In this document: one piece after another, positions 7,192 to 15,775 of the stretch
How positions within the stretch are numbered: position 1 is the stretch's first letter
Layout of the letters: every line of letters begins with the position of its first letter
Source of the DNA: CAZMXI01 sp964570205
Lineage (GTDB): Bacteria > Planctomycetota > Phycisphaerae > Tepidisphaerales > Tepidisphaeraceae
Direction of reading: 5' to 3'
Length of the DNA: 20,790 nt
NCBI GenBank assembly: GCA_964570205.1
Contig: CAZMXI010000082.1
Coordinates: 1 to 20,790 of the forward strand
The notes under the pieces: model-generated
Told to the model about the DNA's origin: nothing
Database searches by the model: none
Seen by the model: the letters and a program-made list of their open reading frames with translations, nothing else
Translations under genes and position numbers: made by a program

Positions 7192-10100
7192 GTGACAAAA
7201 AACAGGAAACGTGCCCGTTCATCGTTTCGTCCACTTCCCGGCATTGAGGCTCTGGAGTCGCGGCTCCAACTGTCTGGCGATCTCGAGGGGCGAGTGGTGG
7301 ACGGACTTTCGGGTGCTCCGCTGCCGGGGATATCCCTGGAGATATGGGCAAATGGCTGGTACGACACCGTAACCGACGGCCAGGGTCGCTTCGCATTCGA
7401 CGACATTCAGGCGGATCATTACAGCATCTGGATCGATGGCGATGAGTTGAACGGGCGCTACTACATGGGCCAGTATCTGGATGATGTGTCTGTTCTGGAT
7501 GGGCAGACCACCGACATCGGGAACATCGAACTCCAGCCTGCAGGGTGGATTTACGGCTATGTCTACGATTGGCTTGGCAATCCCATCCATTCGGCGGAAG
7601 TGTGGGCCCCGTTTGAGGATGCCTTCGATTCCGAAGAGATGAGTTCATTCGATGAGGAAACCGGGCAATATCGTCTGTTTGCCCCGGCCACGTCGCAAAA
7701 GGTGTATCCCATCGTCGTCGAGAATGCGACCGTGATGGGCTCTCGATACGCGGTTTACGGCAGCAGTGATCCGGATGCCCTGTATGACGCGTGGGACCTC
7801 GATGAGACCAACGCACAGGAGCTTGGGTTCACCTTCCTGGGCTACGGGACGGGGACGGGCACCTTCCCGGGCGGATACCTGACCTATGCGATCGTCACCG
7901 GGGAGCATTACGTCTCAGAGATCGACGCCATTGAAAGCGACCAGGAGGGATTCATCGCCGAGACCGTGGAGGCGGGCGGTGTGTTGGACGTCGAGGAAAT
8001 CGGCACATCGCCGGACGGCACGGGAGCGTACGTCGGCGTGGGCATCTGGGAAGAGGATGACGAGGAAGTCTGGTTTGAGGGCGGATTCCTTGCATTCGAA
8101 TATGCCGACGCGCCCGCCTGGGTGAAGCTGCACGTTGTCGACCACGGCTGGCCAGGCGACCCTGTCGCGTGCGTCCCGCAGATCGGCGCCGATCTCTATG
8201 CGGCATCAACTTCGGGCACGCGGGGGCCAGACTTCTATCTCAGCCCCGGAGGCACATTGACGGTGGCCGTCGTGGATGAGAACGGGGAGACGCTGACCAA
8301 TGAGTGGTGGGAGGTAGACGTCAACCTGGTGGCGGATGTGCCCGGCGGCATCCTGCAGGCGCCCGAGGAATGGATCGAAGATGAAGAAGGTGCTCTGCGT
8401 GGCGTCATTGCCGGCCAGGATGTCTACATCGAGCTTGACTATGCCTGGAGCGACGACGGGCGAAGTCTCGGCTCGCGGTGGTATGGCCCGTACAGGGTCG
8501 CCGCGGGTCAGACGGCACAAGGACCCACGATCGTGCTCCCGCAGTCCGGGGCCGTCACTGGCATCGTGACGGATGACGGCGGCATCCCGGTACCCAATGC
8601 GGAGGTCTCTGTCGTCGGGATGGACATCTACGGCGGCATCTTCGAGAACGACGATGGTGATGGCTCCTGGACTGACCACCAGGGCGTCTTCCAGGTGGAC
8701 GGGATTCCGCCGGGACGTTACGAACTGGTGATTGAGGCCGAGGGCTACGCGCGACACCGGACGGGCCTGATCATCAATGTGGAGTCCGGACAGACAGCCA
8801 TGCAGAATGTCCAGATGCAGGCCGTTGGCGAGAGTTTCACCGTCACCGGGACTATCGCCAATTTCGCCCAGATCGCACCCAGGAATGCCCAAGGCGTAAT
8901 CCTGCCTTACCAGGATATTGAATATGACGACTTTGGCCGCCGGGCCTACGTCTCGGTTGTGGCATTCCCGCAGAACACCACCTGGGATATTGGTGACTTC
9001 CCATGGCCGGAACGGCTCTTTTCGGGCGAGGCGGACGTGGAGGATGGTTACGATGCCGGTCCCCAGCCCAGTGAGAACCCGGCGGGATCGTTCATGCTGG
9101 AACTGCCCCCCGGAACACACCAGATCATTGCCGCAAGCGATATGCCCGAGAGCGTCCGCTACGGCGAGCCGATCCTGCTGAGCGATCCCGTGCTGGTGGA
9201 AGGCGAATCGCTGGATCAACTCACCAACATCAGCCTCACCATTCCGATCGGGACGGCAACGATCGGCGGCAAGCTGCAGTTTCCCGTCGGGCATCCGGGA
9301 GTTGTTTCCGACGCCAGCGCGATGGTCATGCTGCGACCGGCGGGAACCACCACTGGTCTGGGACGGGCGGTCCTCTTCCCCGGGCCTTCCGGTGAATACG
9401 CCTTCACCGGCATTCCCGCCGGCTCCTACCACCTGTGCGTGATAGGTCCGGGCTTTGCCGAATACACCTCGCCCGCGTTCACCGTTGCCGAGGGGGCCGT
9501 GGTGAGCAAGGGAATCTCATTGTCCCTGCCCCAACAGCTCATCGTCGGCCATCAACCGGACGTGCCGAGCGTTGGCGCCGTCAGCGCTGTCGCCTTCAGG
9601 TTCGCCGACAAGGCCGACATGACCAGTTTCTCGCTGGCCGACGATGTGGTCTCCTTTGCCGGACCAGGCGGCCCCATCGCGGCAACGGCATTCGCCTGGA
9701 TCGACAGCTATACCCTTCAGATCACATTCCCCGCCCAGACCGAAGTGGGAACCTATGAGCTGACGGTCGGCCCGGACATACTGAACCTGGCCGGAATGGC
9801 CATGAATCAAGATGGCAATGCCACGCCCGGCGAGGCCACGGATCTCTATACAGCCGTCTTCGAGATCGAGTCGCCCCGTCCAGACCTGGTCGTCACGCAT
9901 GTGGATGTACCGGGGATGGTCATCGATGGTGCTGATATTCCGGTGACATTCAACATCAAGAATCGCGGCACGGCCACAGCGCTGGCCGGCAGTTTCGCTG
10001 ACGTTGTCTATCTGTCCGCCGACACGACACTGGACGATGGCGATGGACCCATGAACGCCTGGGTTACGGCCGATGTGCCCGCTGGAACGGCCTACCAGAC

Positions 10101-12975
10101 CGGTGACGCCATTCCCACCGACGCCCTGGCGCCCGGACTTTACTATGTGATCGTCAAGACAGATGGTTTTGGCGAACTCGACGAAGGACGGTTCGAGGGC
10201 AACAACATCCAGGTGGCGGCGCATCCGGTGCGCGTGGGCGTGCCGCTGTTGACGCCCGACATGCCAATTCCGGTGCCGCTGGACGTCACGGGCGACGCCC
10301 GCTATTTCCGCGTCGATGTGTCGGCCGGCGATCACCTGCGGCTGTCGTTGGAAGACGATTTCGACGAGGCGTTTCACGAGTTGTACGTCAGCTACGCACA
10401 AGCGCCGACCGTTTCAGATTACGACTATCGGGCCGCCGCTTTCAATGATGCCGACCAGACTCTGGAAATAGCCGGGACTCAGGCCGGTTCGTACTACATC
10501 ATGGTTCTGGGCAGGCGCATCCCCGAGATCGGTTCCGAGGCGATGTTGACGGCATCGCTGCTGGGCTTCGAGCTTGGGCAGATGACCCCGACGCAGGCCG
10601 GCAACAGCGGCGCCGTCACCACGACACTTCGCGGCAGCGGCTTCCTGGCCGACGCTTCCGTCACGCTGTCGGCGGCGGGCATGGCTGACCTGCCGGGCGA
10701 GGTCCAGTGGGTCAGCACGGGCGAGCTGCGCGTGACGTTCGACGCCACCGGCGCAACGCCCGGCGTTTACGATGTCACTGTCGAGCAAGGCGATGCCGAA
10801 CTCCAGGTCCTGCCGGGCGCATTCACCATCGTGGCCGGCGGCGAGGCCGACCTTTGGAGCCTGGCCTACGGCCCGCAGATGGTCCGACCCGGCCGGGCTC
10901 AGAGTTTCTGGATCGAGTACGGCAACAGGGGCACGATGGATGCCACCAACGTCTCGGTGTTCATCGCCGTTCCGGCGGCCCTCCGAAGCGAGCTGATCAT
11001 TCCCGGCATGGACCCGCTCGTCCACGACCCGCTTCTGACGCCGCCCGCCGATGGCCAGTCCTTCGCGGTGCTCCAACTGGATACCGCCCGCCTTAACGCC
11101 GGCGTCAGCGAAGAACTTCGCTGCAAGGTGCACGTGACGGTGGATACGGCCACGGTTGACGTCGGCGTCTGGGCCGTCGCCAGCGCGGATGCGCCCAACG
11201 GCCAGGCGGCTCTGGTCGATCGCATCGTTCGGGATGGCTCATGGATCAGCGCTCTTGTGATCAACTCCTCCGATCCCAACGAAATGGTCGGCCCATCCGG
11301 CATCGGCGGATCGCGCTTTGTCAGCGCCGATATGAACCTCGACTACGAAGTCTACTTCGAGAACGACCCGGACAAGGCCACGGCTGCCGCACAGGAAGTG
11401 CACATCACCGCCGCGCTCGCCAATGGCGACATTGAGTCCTTCGAGTTCACTGACATCGTCATCGGCGCAAGGACGATTGACGTGCCCACCGGCGTTGACT
11501 TCTTCTCGCAGATCGTTGATCTCCGCCCTGACATGAACCTGCTGCTAAGCATCGAAGCCGGCCTCGACCCGGACACGCTTTCGCCATACTGGACCTTCAC
11601 CTCGCTCGATCCCGACACGATGGCGTTGCCGGATGACGCACTGGCCGGATTCCTGCCGGTGAACGATGCCTCGCACGCCGGGGAGGGCAAGGTGGGCTAT
11701 CGCGTACGCCCGCTGGCCGGGCTCTTCAGCCGGACGGAAATCACTGGCAAGGCAAGCATTGTGTTTGATGTCAACGCACCGCTTGCGACCAACGAGGTGC
11801 ACAATCCCGTCATCACTCCGCATATCACCGAACTGGCCGCCGGCGGCCAGACGAAAGCGACATTTGCTGATGCCGATGGCGACGCCGTAACCATCGCATT
11901 TGGCGGGAAGGCCGGGAGCGTCCAGGTGATTCGCGACGTCGCTGAAGGCCTCTCCGGCGATGTGCTGGCGATTGTCGCCAAAGACACCATCGCCTCCAGC
12001 AGCCTGACCATCACGGCCAAGGCAGCCAGTCGCGGCAAGACGGCCAGCACCCAGATTACCGACCTGATCGTTCAGGGACCGCTGGGCAAGCTCACCGCCA
12101 CTGCCGCCACCCTGGGTGGTACGATGAGCGTCGCCGGACCGCTCAAGTCGGCCACATGGGCGGGCGTCGAGAGCGGCAGAGTCCTCATCGGCGCTCCAGC
12201 CAGCGCCAAGGACAAGTGCACGCTGACGCTCGGCAAAGTGGTCGACACATCCCTGACCTCGGCCACGCCGATTACGTCCCTGGCCGTCGTGCGATGGGCG
12301 AATGATGACGAGACGGCCGACCGCATCGAAGCTCCGTGGCTTGGCAAGCTGAATGTCGCCGGCCAGAAAGCGAAAGCCAAAGGCGCGGCCGGCGTCATCG
12401 GCGATTTCGAGGCGGACCTTGTGCTTACCGGCCAGTCAGCGCCCGTCGGCAAGCCCGTTCTTGGCTCGGCAACCATCGCTGGCGACCTCAATAACTCTGA
12501 TTGGCAAATCGCCGGCAGCATGGGCAAGCTGACCGTCAAAGGCACCGCTTCCGACAGCAGCATCCGGTCTACCGGCAGCATGCTTGGCATTACGCTTGGC
12601 GCCACCTCGACCAGCGATTTCCTCGCGGGCATCCTTCAAGGCGTCAGTCGCCATGCAGAAACCGCAGGCGATTTCGCCAACGCCTCGGCCTCCATCGGCA
12701 GCATCAATGTCATCGGACTCAGAATGGCCAAGGGCCAGCAACCACCTCGCTTCTTCATCAACACCAGTTTCTCCGCCGCGACCATCCGCACTGTCAAGCT
12801 GACCAATATCGACTTTGATAACGGCCAAGAGAGCTTCGGCGTCTTCGCCAGCAGCGCGAGCGGCGTAAAGGCAATTGGGCCAGTGATTTACAAGGATAGC
12901 GCGATGAAGACCACAACCAAGTGGCTGGCGCTGCCCGTGAGTGAGCCGGATTTCACGGTAGAGGTGATCGGCTGA
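7192..12975 (+). CDS. Giant modular secreted/surface protein (planctomycete type)
   Basis: About 1927 residues from GTG 7192, preceded by GAGGG; ATG 7153 is an alternative and the open frame extends to 6847. The GTG start gives a basic N-terminus (TKNRKRAR) followed by LESRLQLSG (21-29), matching the planctomycete LExRxLLS export motif. Approximate modules: carboxypeptidase-regulatory-like folds at 30-112, 118-185, 454-543 and 686-773; a bacterial Ig-like region 787-887; CARDB (RPDLVVTHVDVPG) 896-1013; a pre-peptidase-like beta-sandwich 1024-1123; IPT/TIG 1127-1214; a second CARDB/DUF11-like stretch; an SDPNEMVGPSG module common in secreted proteins at 1360-1540; and a beta-rich repeat module 1544-1927 with GSMGKLTVKGTASDSS-type turns. 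No catalytic motif, transmembrane anchor, LPxTG or PEP-CTERM signal is visible. It is probably an adhesive or structural cell-surface protein. It is transcribed divergently from the sugar operon. Confidence 0.88.
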   Translation: MTKNRKRARSSFRPLPGIEALESRLQLSGDLEGRVVDGLSGAPLPGISLEIWANGWYDTVTDGQGRFAFDDIQADHYSIWIDGDELNGRYYMGQYLDDVSVLDGQTTDIGNIELQPAGWIYGYVYDWLGNPIHSAEVWAPFEDAFDSEEMSSFDEETGQYRLFAPATSQKVYPIVVENATVMGSRYAVYGSSDPDALYDAWDLDETNAQELGFTFLGYGTGTGTFPGGYLTYAIVTGEHYVSEIDAIESDQEGFIAETVEAGGVLDVEEIGTSPDGTGAYVGVGIWEEDDEEVWFEGGFLAFEYADAPAWVKLHVVDHGWPGDPVACVPQIGADLYAASTSGTRGPDFYLSPGGTLTVAVVDENGETLTNEWWEVDVNLVADVPGGILQAPEEWIEDEEGALRGVIAGQDVYIELDYAWSDDGRSLGSRWYGPYRVAAGQTAQGPTIVLPQSGAVTGIVTDDGGIPVPNAEVSVVGMDIYGGIFENDDGDGSWTDHQGVFQVDGIPPGRYELVIEAEGYARHRTGLIINVESGQTAMQNVQMQAVGESFTVTGTIANFAQIAPRNAQGVILPYQDIEYDDFGRRAYVSVVAFPQNTTWDIGDFPWPERLFSGEADVEDGYDAGPQPSENPAGSFMLELPPGTHQIIAASDMPESVRYGEPILLSDPVLVEGESLDQLTNISLTIPIGTATIGGKLQFPVGHPGVVSDASAMVMLRPAGTTTGLGRAVLFPGPSGEYAFTGIPAGSYHLCVIGPGFAEYTSPAFTVAEGAVVSKGISLSLPQQLIVGHQPDVPSVGAVSAVAFRFADKADMTSFSLADDVVSFAGPGGPIAATAFAWIDSYTLQITFPAQTEVGTYELTVGPDILNLAGMAMNQDGNATPGEATDLYTAVFEIESPRPDLVVTHVDVPGMVIDGADIPVTFNIKNRGTATALAGSFADVVYLSADTTLDDGDGPMNAWVTADVPAGTAYQTGDAIPTDALAPGLYYVIVKTDGFGELDEGRFEGNNIQVAAHPVRVGVPLLTPDMPIPVPLDVTGDARYFRVDVSAGDHLRLSLEDDFDEAFHELYVSYAQAPTVSDYDYRAAAFNDADQTLEIAGTQAGSYYIMVLGRRIPEIGSEAMLTASLLGFELGQMTPTQAGNSGAVTTTLRGSGFLADASVTLSAAGMADLPGEVQWVSTGELRVTFDATGATPGVYDVTVEQGDAELQVLPGAFTIVAGGEADLWSLAYGPQMVRPGRAQSFWIEYGNRGTMDATNVSVFIAVPAALRSELIIPGMDPLVHDPLLTPPADGQSFAVLQLDTARLNAGVSEELRCKVHVTVDTATVDVGVWAVASADAPNGQAALVDRIVRDGSWISALVINSSDPNEMVGPSGIGGSRFVSADMNLDYEVYFENDPDKATAAAQEVHITAALANGDIESFEFTDIVIGARTIDVPTGVDFFSQIVDLRPDMNLLLSIEAGLDPDTLSPYWTFTSLDPDTMALPDDALAGFLPVNDASHAGEGKVGYRVRPLAGLFSRTEITGKASIVFDVNAPLATNEVHNPVITPHITELAAGGQTKATFADADGDAVTIAFGGKAGSVQVIRDVAEGLSGDVLAIVAKDTIASSSLTITAKAASRGKTASTQITDLIVQGPLGKLTATAATLGGTMSVAGPLKSATWAGVESGRVLIGAPASAKDKCTLTLGKVVDTSLTSATPITSLAVVRWANDDETADRIEAPWLGKLNVAGQKAKAKGAAGVIGDFEADLVLTGQSAPVGKPVLGSATIAGDLNNSDWQIAGSMGKLTVKGTASDSSIRSTGSMLGITLGATSTSDFLAGILQGVSRHAETAGDFANASASIGSINVIGLRMAKGQQPPRFFINTSFSAATIRTVKLTNIDFDNGQESFGVFASSASGVKAIGPVIYKDSAMKTTTKWLALPVSEPDFTVEVIG

Positions 12976-13007
12976 AGCGGATAACGAGAGGTTCTGGCCG
13001 CTTTATT
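12976..13007 (+). terminator. Possible weak terminator hairpin after the giant gene
   Basis: AGCGG (12976-12980) can pair with CCGCT (12998-13002) around an inner AAC/GTT pairing, followed by TTTATT. It lies between two convergent genes only 27 bases apart and overlaps the stop codon of the opposite gene. The stem is short, so this is tentative. Confidence 0.3.
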
Positions 13008-14682
13008 GGCGACCGCCCTTGAAACCTTTAAGGATATCGCTGAGCTTGCCACCACCGGGATTGGGCTGTGGCGCAGCGTTGGTTCCGCCTGCTGCGGGCG
13101 GCGGAGTGGGCGCCACGCGTGGCGCCGGCGCAGTCATGGTGATATTGACGGGAAGCGCGTTTCGGGTAATGGATTTTTCCAGTTCCTCCGGAAGCGCGGG
13201 AAGCAATGCACCTCGTTCGCTCAGTTCCTTGATGGCCTGTTGTGCCTCAGCCAGCATCTTCTGGTTCCTGGTCGGATTGAGCCGGTACAGGTGATACCGG
13301 ACGGACGCCAGCAGCATCAGCGATTCGTTATGTTCGGGCATCCCCGGGGCTTGTGACACCACCTCAAGCTCGGTCTCCGCTTGATTATACAACTCGCTCG
13401 CTTGACTTACGATAGAAGTGATACCGGCTTGGATCGCCTTCGGATCCAAAGCCTTAGGCGCCGGCAGCCCGGCGCCCGCAGCGGCCTGCGCAACGCTATT
13501 GGCCATGTCCAATTGTGATTGGAGCAACAGCTTCTGATTAAACAACACTGTGGCGCGATCGGCCAAAGTGCGGGCCCGCGCGAGCTGGAACGTGCGGAAA
13601 TTCAGCGCTTGCCTGCGCCGCTCCCATGCTTCCCTGGCATTGTGTTCCGGATTGTCCTGAATCCACCCATTCAACATCGTGTCCAACTTGTTGGCACTAT
13701 TGAATGCTGTCCAATACGCACTCGTGGCCTCGTCCAATTTCCCCAGCACCGAGGGCGATTCCTGCCCAGTTCGCAGCCTGTCGGCCTCGGCCAGCAGTGC
13801 AGTCAACGTCGCCCGCTTCTTCTCGATTTCCGCCATCAATGCTTTGGAGGATTCAGTACGCTGGGCAACCACCCGGGCGACATCCGGCCCCGTGGCCGCC
13901 AGCAGCTTGATCTGCGCATCCGCAGCCGCAACAGCCTCCGCCGACCGCTTCTTGTGCGCCTGAGCCTCCGCCACACGATCATGAAGTCGGCGAAGCATGG
14001 CCTCCTCCGCGGCGATTTGGTTCCGGAGGACTTCCGCCTTCTGCCGGCTGTCCTGGGCCTTCTTGAACAGATCCACCGCGGCCGGCCCCTGAGCCTTGGC
14101 CGATTGGTCCAATAGCGATGCACTGTCGTTCGTCGCCGCAGTGCGCGCATCCTGCATCCCCTTGATCTTTGCGACCAAACCGGCGATCTGCTGGCCAGTC
14201 TCTGCGATCACCTTGTCGGCTGCCTTGATCCGGTCATCCGCCTCTTTCTGGGCGGTCGCGAATGCGCTCACTGGCTGCGCGCTGAAATCATGGGCACGGC
14301 ACGCACGGATGGCGGCGTTGTTGTCAACAATCCGGCCGGCCAACCGGTTGACCTCCCCAATCGACTCCGCGATTTGCAGTTCTTTCTCGTTAAGCGTCGC
14401 CAGCAAGTCCAGGGCCTGGGCATAGTGCGAGCATGCCAGCGCGGCGGCGGCCTGGGCACGGGTTGCGTCCGAAGTCTCGCCAATACCCGCCGCCTTGGCC
14501 AGTTCCGCGTGGGCCTGGTCCCGATCCCCGGTGGACGCCGCCAACCTCTGCGCATCCTCCATATGCTGCTTGGCCCGCTTGTCGGCTGCGGCCGGGTCCT
14601 TTTCGCAGCCGCACATCGCTGCCAGAGCGGCACAAGCAGCGGTCAAAGCGAACTTTGCGATCGGCTTGGTGCGAGCGTTCAT
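13003..14682 (-). CDS. Coiled-coil/alpha-helical lipoprotein of unknown function
   Basis: 559 residues from ATG 14682, chosen over an in-frame ATG at 14880 because AGGAGG lies 8 bases upstream and a signal peptide starts there. The N-terminus MNARTKPIAKFALTAACAAL is followed by AAMCGCEKDP; C26 (or C24) is the likely lipid-modified cysteine, although the lipobox is not ideal. Residues about 30-330 are rich in Ala, Glu, Lys, Gln and Asp with long heptad-like helices (for example KKAQDSRQKAEVLRNQIAAE). Later segments look like TPR-style helical pairs (ASELYNQAETELEVVSQ). The C-terminus is a Pro/Ala/Gly-rich linker ending in the basic KLSDILKGFKGGRQ. A scaffold or envelope-organising role would fit, but no family is recognised. 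It converges on the giant gene and diverges from the aminotransferase gene. Confidence 0.82.
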   Translation of the reverse strand: MNARTKPIAKFALTAACAALAAMCGCEKDPAAADKRAKQHMEDAQRLAASTGDRDQAHAELAKAAGIGETSDATRAQAAAALACSHYAQALDLLATLNEKELQIAESIGEVNRLAGRIVDNNAAIRACRAHDFSAQPVSAFATAQKEADDRIKAADKVIAETGQQIAGLVAKIKGMQDARTAATNDSASLLDQSAKAQGPAAVDLFKKAQDSRQKAEVLRNQIAAEEAMLRRLHDRVAEAQAHKKRSAEAVAAADAQIKLLAATGPDVARVVAQRTESSKALMAEIEKKRATLTALLAEADRLRTGQESPSVLGKLDEATSAYWTAFNSANKLDTMLNGWIQDNPEHNAREAWERRRQALNFRTFQLARARTLADRATVLFNQKLLLQSQLDMANSVAQAAAGAGLPAPKALDPKAIQAGITSIVSQASELYNQAETELEVVSQAPGMPEHNESLMLLASVRYHLYRLNPTRNQKMLAEAQQAIKELSERGALLPALPEELEKSITRNALPVNITMTAPAPRVAPTPPPAAGGTNAAPQPNPGGGKLSDILKGFKGGRQ

Positions 14683-14749
14683 GGGAGGGTCCTCCTGACA
14701 AGGATGCCGGTCCAGGGTGTCACGTCTAATTCGGCAAGCAGCCGGGATG

Positions 14750-14778
14750 ATTCTCGCTCCCGCGCGCATCAAAGTCAA
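14750..14778 (-). promoter_or_regulatory. Candidate promoter of the coiled-coil lipoprotein gene
   Basis: On the minus strand TTGACT (14778 down to 14773) and GAGAAT (14755 down to 14750) are separated by 17 bases, 5/6 and 4/6 matches to sigma-70 consensus. The predicted transcript would begin about 60 bases before the ATG at 14682. Confidence 0.35.
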
Positions 14779-14811
14779 CGCTTCAACGTCGCGCTCGCCA
14801 TTCCATCTCAC

Positions 14812-14841
14812 TTGCGTTAGTCTGTAAGGCGCAGATATAAC
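14812..14841 (+). promoter_or_regulatory. Candidate promoter of the aminotransferase gene
   Basis: TTGCGT (14812-14817) and TATAAC (14836-14841) with an 18-base spacer lie upstream of the ATG at 14892. The predicted start near 14848 gives a leader of roughly 44 bases. A small hairpin with a GTAA loop (GCACG 14847-14851, CGTGC 14856-14860) falls at the predicted 5' end. Confidence 0.42.
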
Positions 14842-14891
14842 GAGCCGCACGGTAACGTGCCGGTGTTTCTTGCGTTGCATTGGAGACCCCG

Positions 14892-15755
14892 ATGGGCCTG
14901 AAAGTCTGGATTGATGGTGAGTTGTACGACAAGGCCGACGCCAAGATCAGCGTCTACGATCACGGCGTGCTCTATGGCGACGGCGTGTTCGAGGGCATTC
15001 GCGTTTACGCGGGACGGATATTCGAGATTGATGCCCATCTTAAGCGCCTCTACGACTCGGCTCGGGCTATTCGACTGCTCATCCCGGCCGGCCCGGACGA
15101 GCTCAGGGCGGCCATGGAGCAGACGATCAAAGCGAATGGTTTCACCGACTGCTACATTCGCGCTGTGGTGACCCGCGGCGTCGGCTGCCTCGGGCTGAAT
15201 CCCATGAAGTGTCCCAAGGCGACAATCTTCATTATCGCTGACACGATCGAGCTCTATCCCCGCGAGATGTACGAACGGGGGATGTCGATCATCACCGCGT
15301 CGATCATCCGCAACCATCCGAACACGCTCTCGCCGCGCATCAAGAGCCTGAACTACCTCAACAACATCCTCGCAAAGATCGAAGCAGTGGATGCGGGCGT
15401 CTCTGAGGCCATCATGCTTAACCACGATGGCCACGTCGCCGAATGCACCGGCGACAACATCTTCATCGTCCGCGACGGCCAGGTGCGAACTCCCACGGTC
15501 ACGGACGGCATTCTCGAAGGCATCACGCGCGATGTGATCATCAAGCTGTGCGCCAAGCTGCGAATCCCCTGCGTCGAGAAGACGCTTTCGCGGCACGACC
15601 TGTATGTCGCCGAGGAATGCTTCCTGACCGGCTCGGCCGCAGAAGTGGTGCCCGTGACGAAAATCGACGGCCGTCCGATCGGCAACGGCCAGGTCGGAAC
15701 GCTCACCCGGACCCTCATGGATGCATTCCACCGCCATGTCCGGGGGACGCTGTAG
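14892..15755 (+). CDS. ilvE: Branched-chain amino acid aminotransferase (PLP fold type IV)
   Basis: 287 residues from ATG 14892, chosen because GGAG (14882-14885) is correctly spaced; a TTG 12 bases upstream is less likely. The enzyme class transfers the amino group between Leu/Ile/Val and 2-oxoglutarate, the last step of branched-chain amino acid synthesis, in the cytoplasm. Visible hallmarks are the N-terminal VYDHGVLYGDGVFEGIR (21-37), the PLP lysine K151 in SPRIKSLNYLNNILAK, E184 in AECTGDNIFIV and GILEGITRDVIIKL, the phosphate-binding turn region. The sequence is of the short archaeal/deep-bacterial IlvE type. D-amino-acid aminotransferase or aminodeoxychorismate lyase share the fold, but the EGIRVY and KSLNYLNN segments favour IlvE. 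No other branched-chain pathway genes are nearby. Confidence 0.9.
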   Translation: MGLKVWIDGELYDKADAKISVYDHGVLYGDGVFEGIRVYAGRIFEIDAHLKRLYDSARAIRLLIPAGPDELRAAMEQTIKANGFTDCYIRAVVTRGVGCLGLNPMKCPKATIFIIADTIELYPREMYERGMSIITASIIRNHPNTLSPRIKSLNYLNNILAKIEAVDAGVSEAIMLNHDGHVAECTGDNIFIVRDGQVRTPTVTDGILEGITRDVIIKLCAKLRIPCVEKTLSRHDLYVAEECFLTGSAAEVVPVTKIDGRPIGNGQVGTLTRTLMDAFHRHVRGTL

Positions 15756-15775
15756 CGACGACGCCCGGTCGCTAC
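15752..15775. terminator. Symmetric hairpin shared by two convergent genes, covering both stop codons
   Basis: GTAGCGAC (15752-15759) and GTCGCTAC (15768-15775) form a perfect 8-bp inverted repeat with an 8-base loop. The left arm contains the TAG stop of the aminotransferase gene (15753-15755) and the right arm contains the TAG stop of the chelatase gene (15772-15774, minus strand). There is no T-tract on either side, so it may act as a bidirectional transcript end or 3' stabiliser rather than a classical intrinsic terminator. Confidence 0.55.

Noticed and set aside
8206..9432. Minus-strand open frame of 408 codons inside the giant gene
   Set aside because: Antisense to a continuous modular coding sequence, with no signal peptide, ribosome site or family motif.
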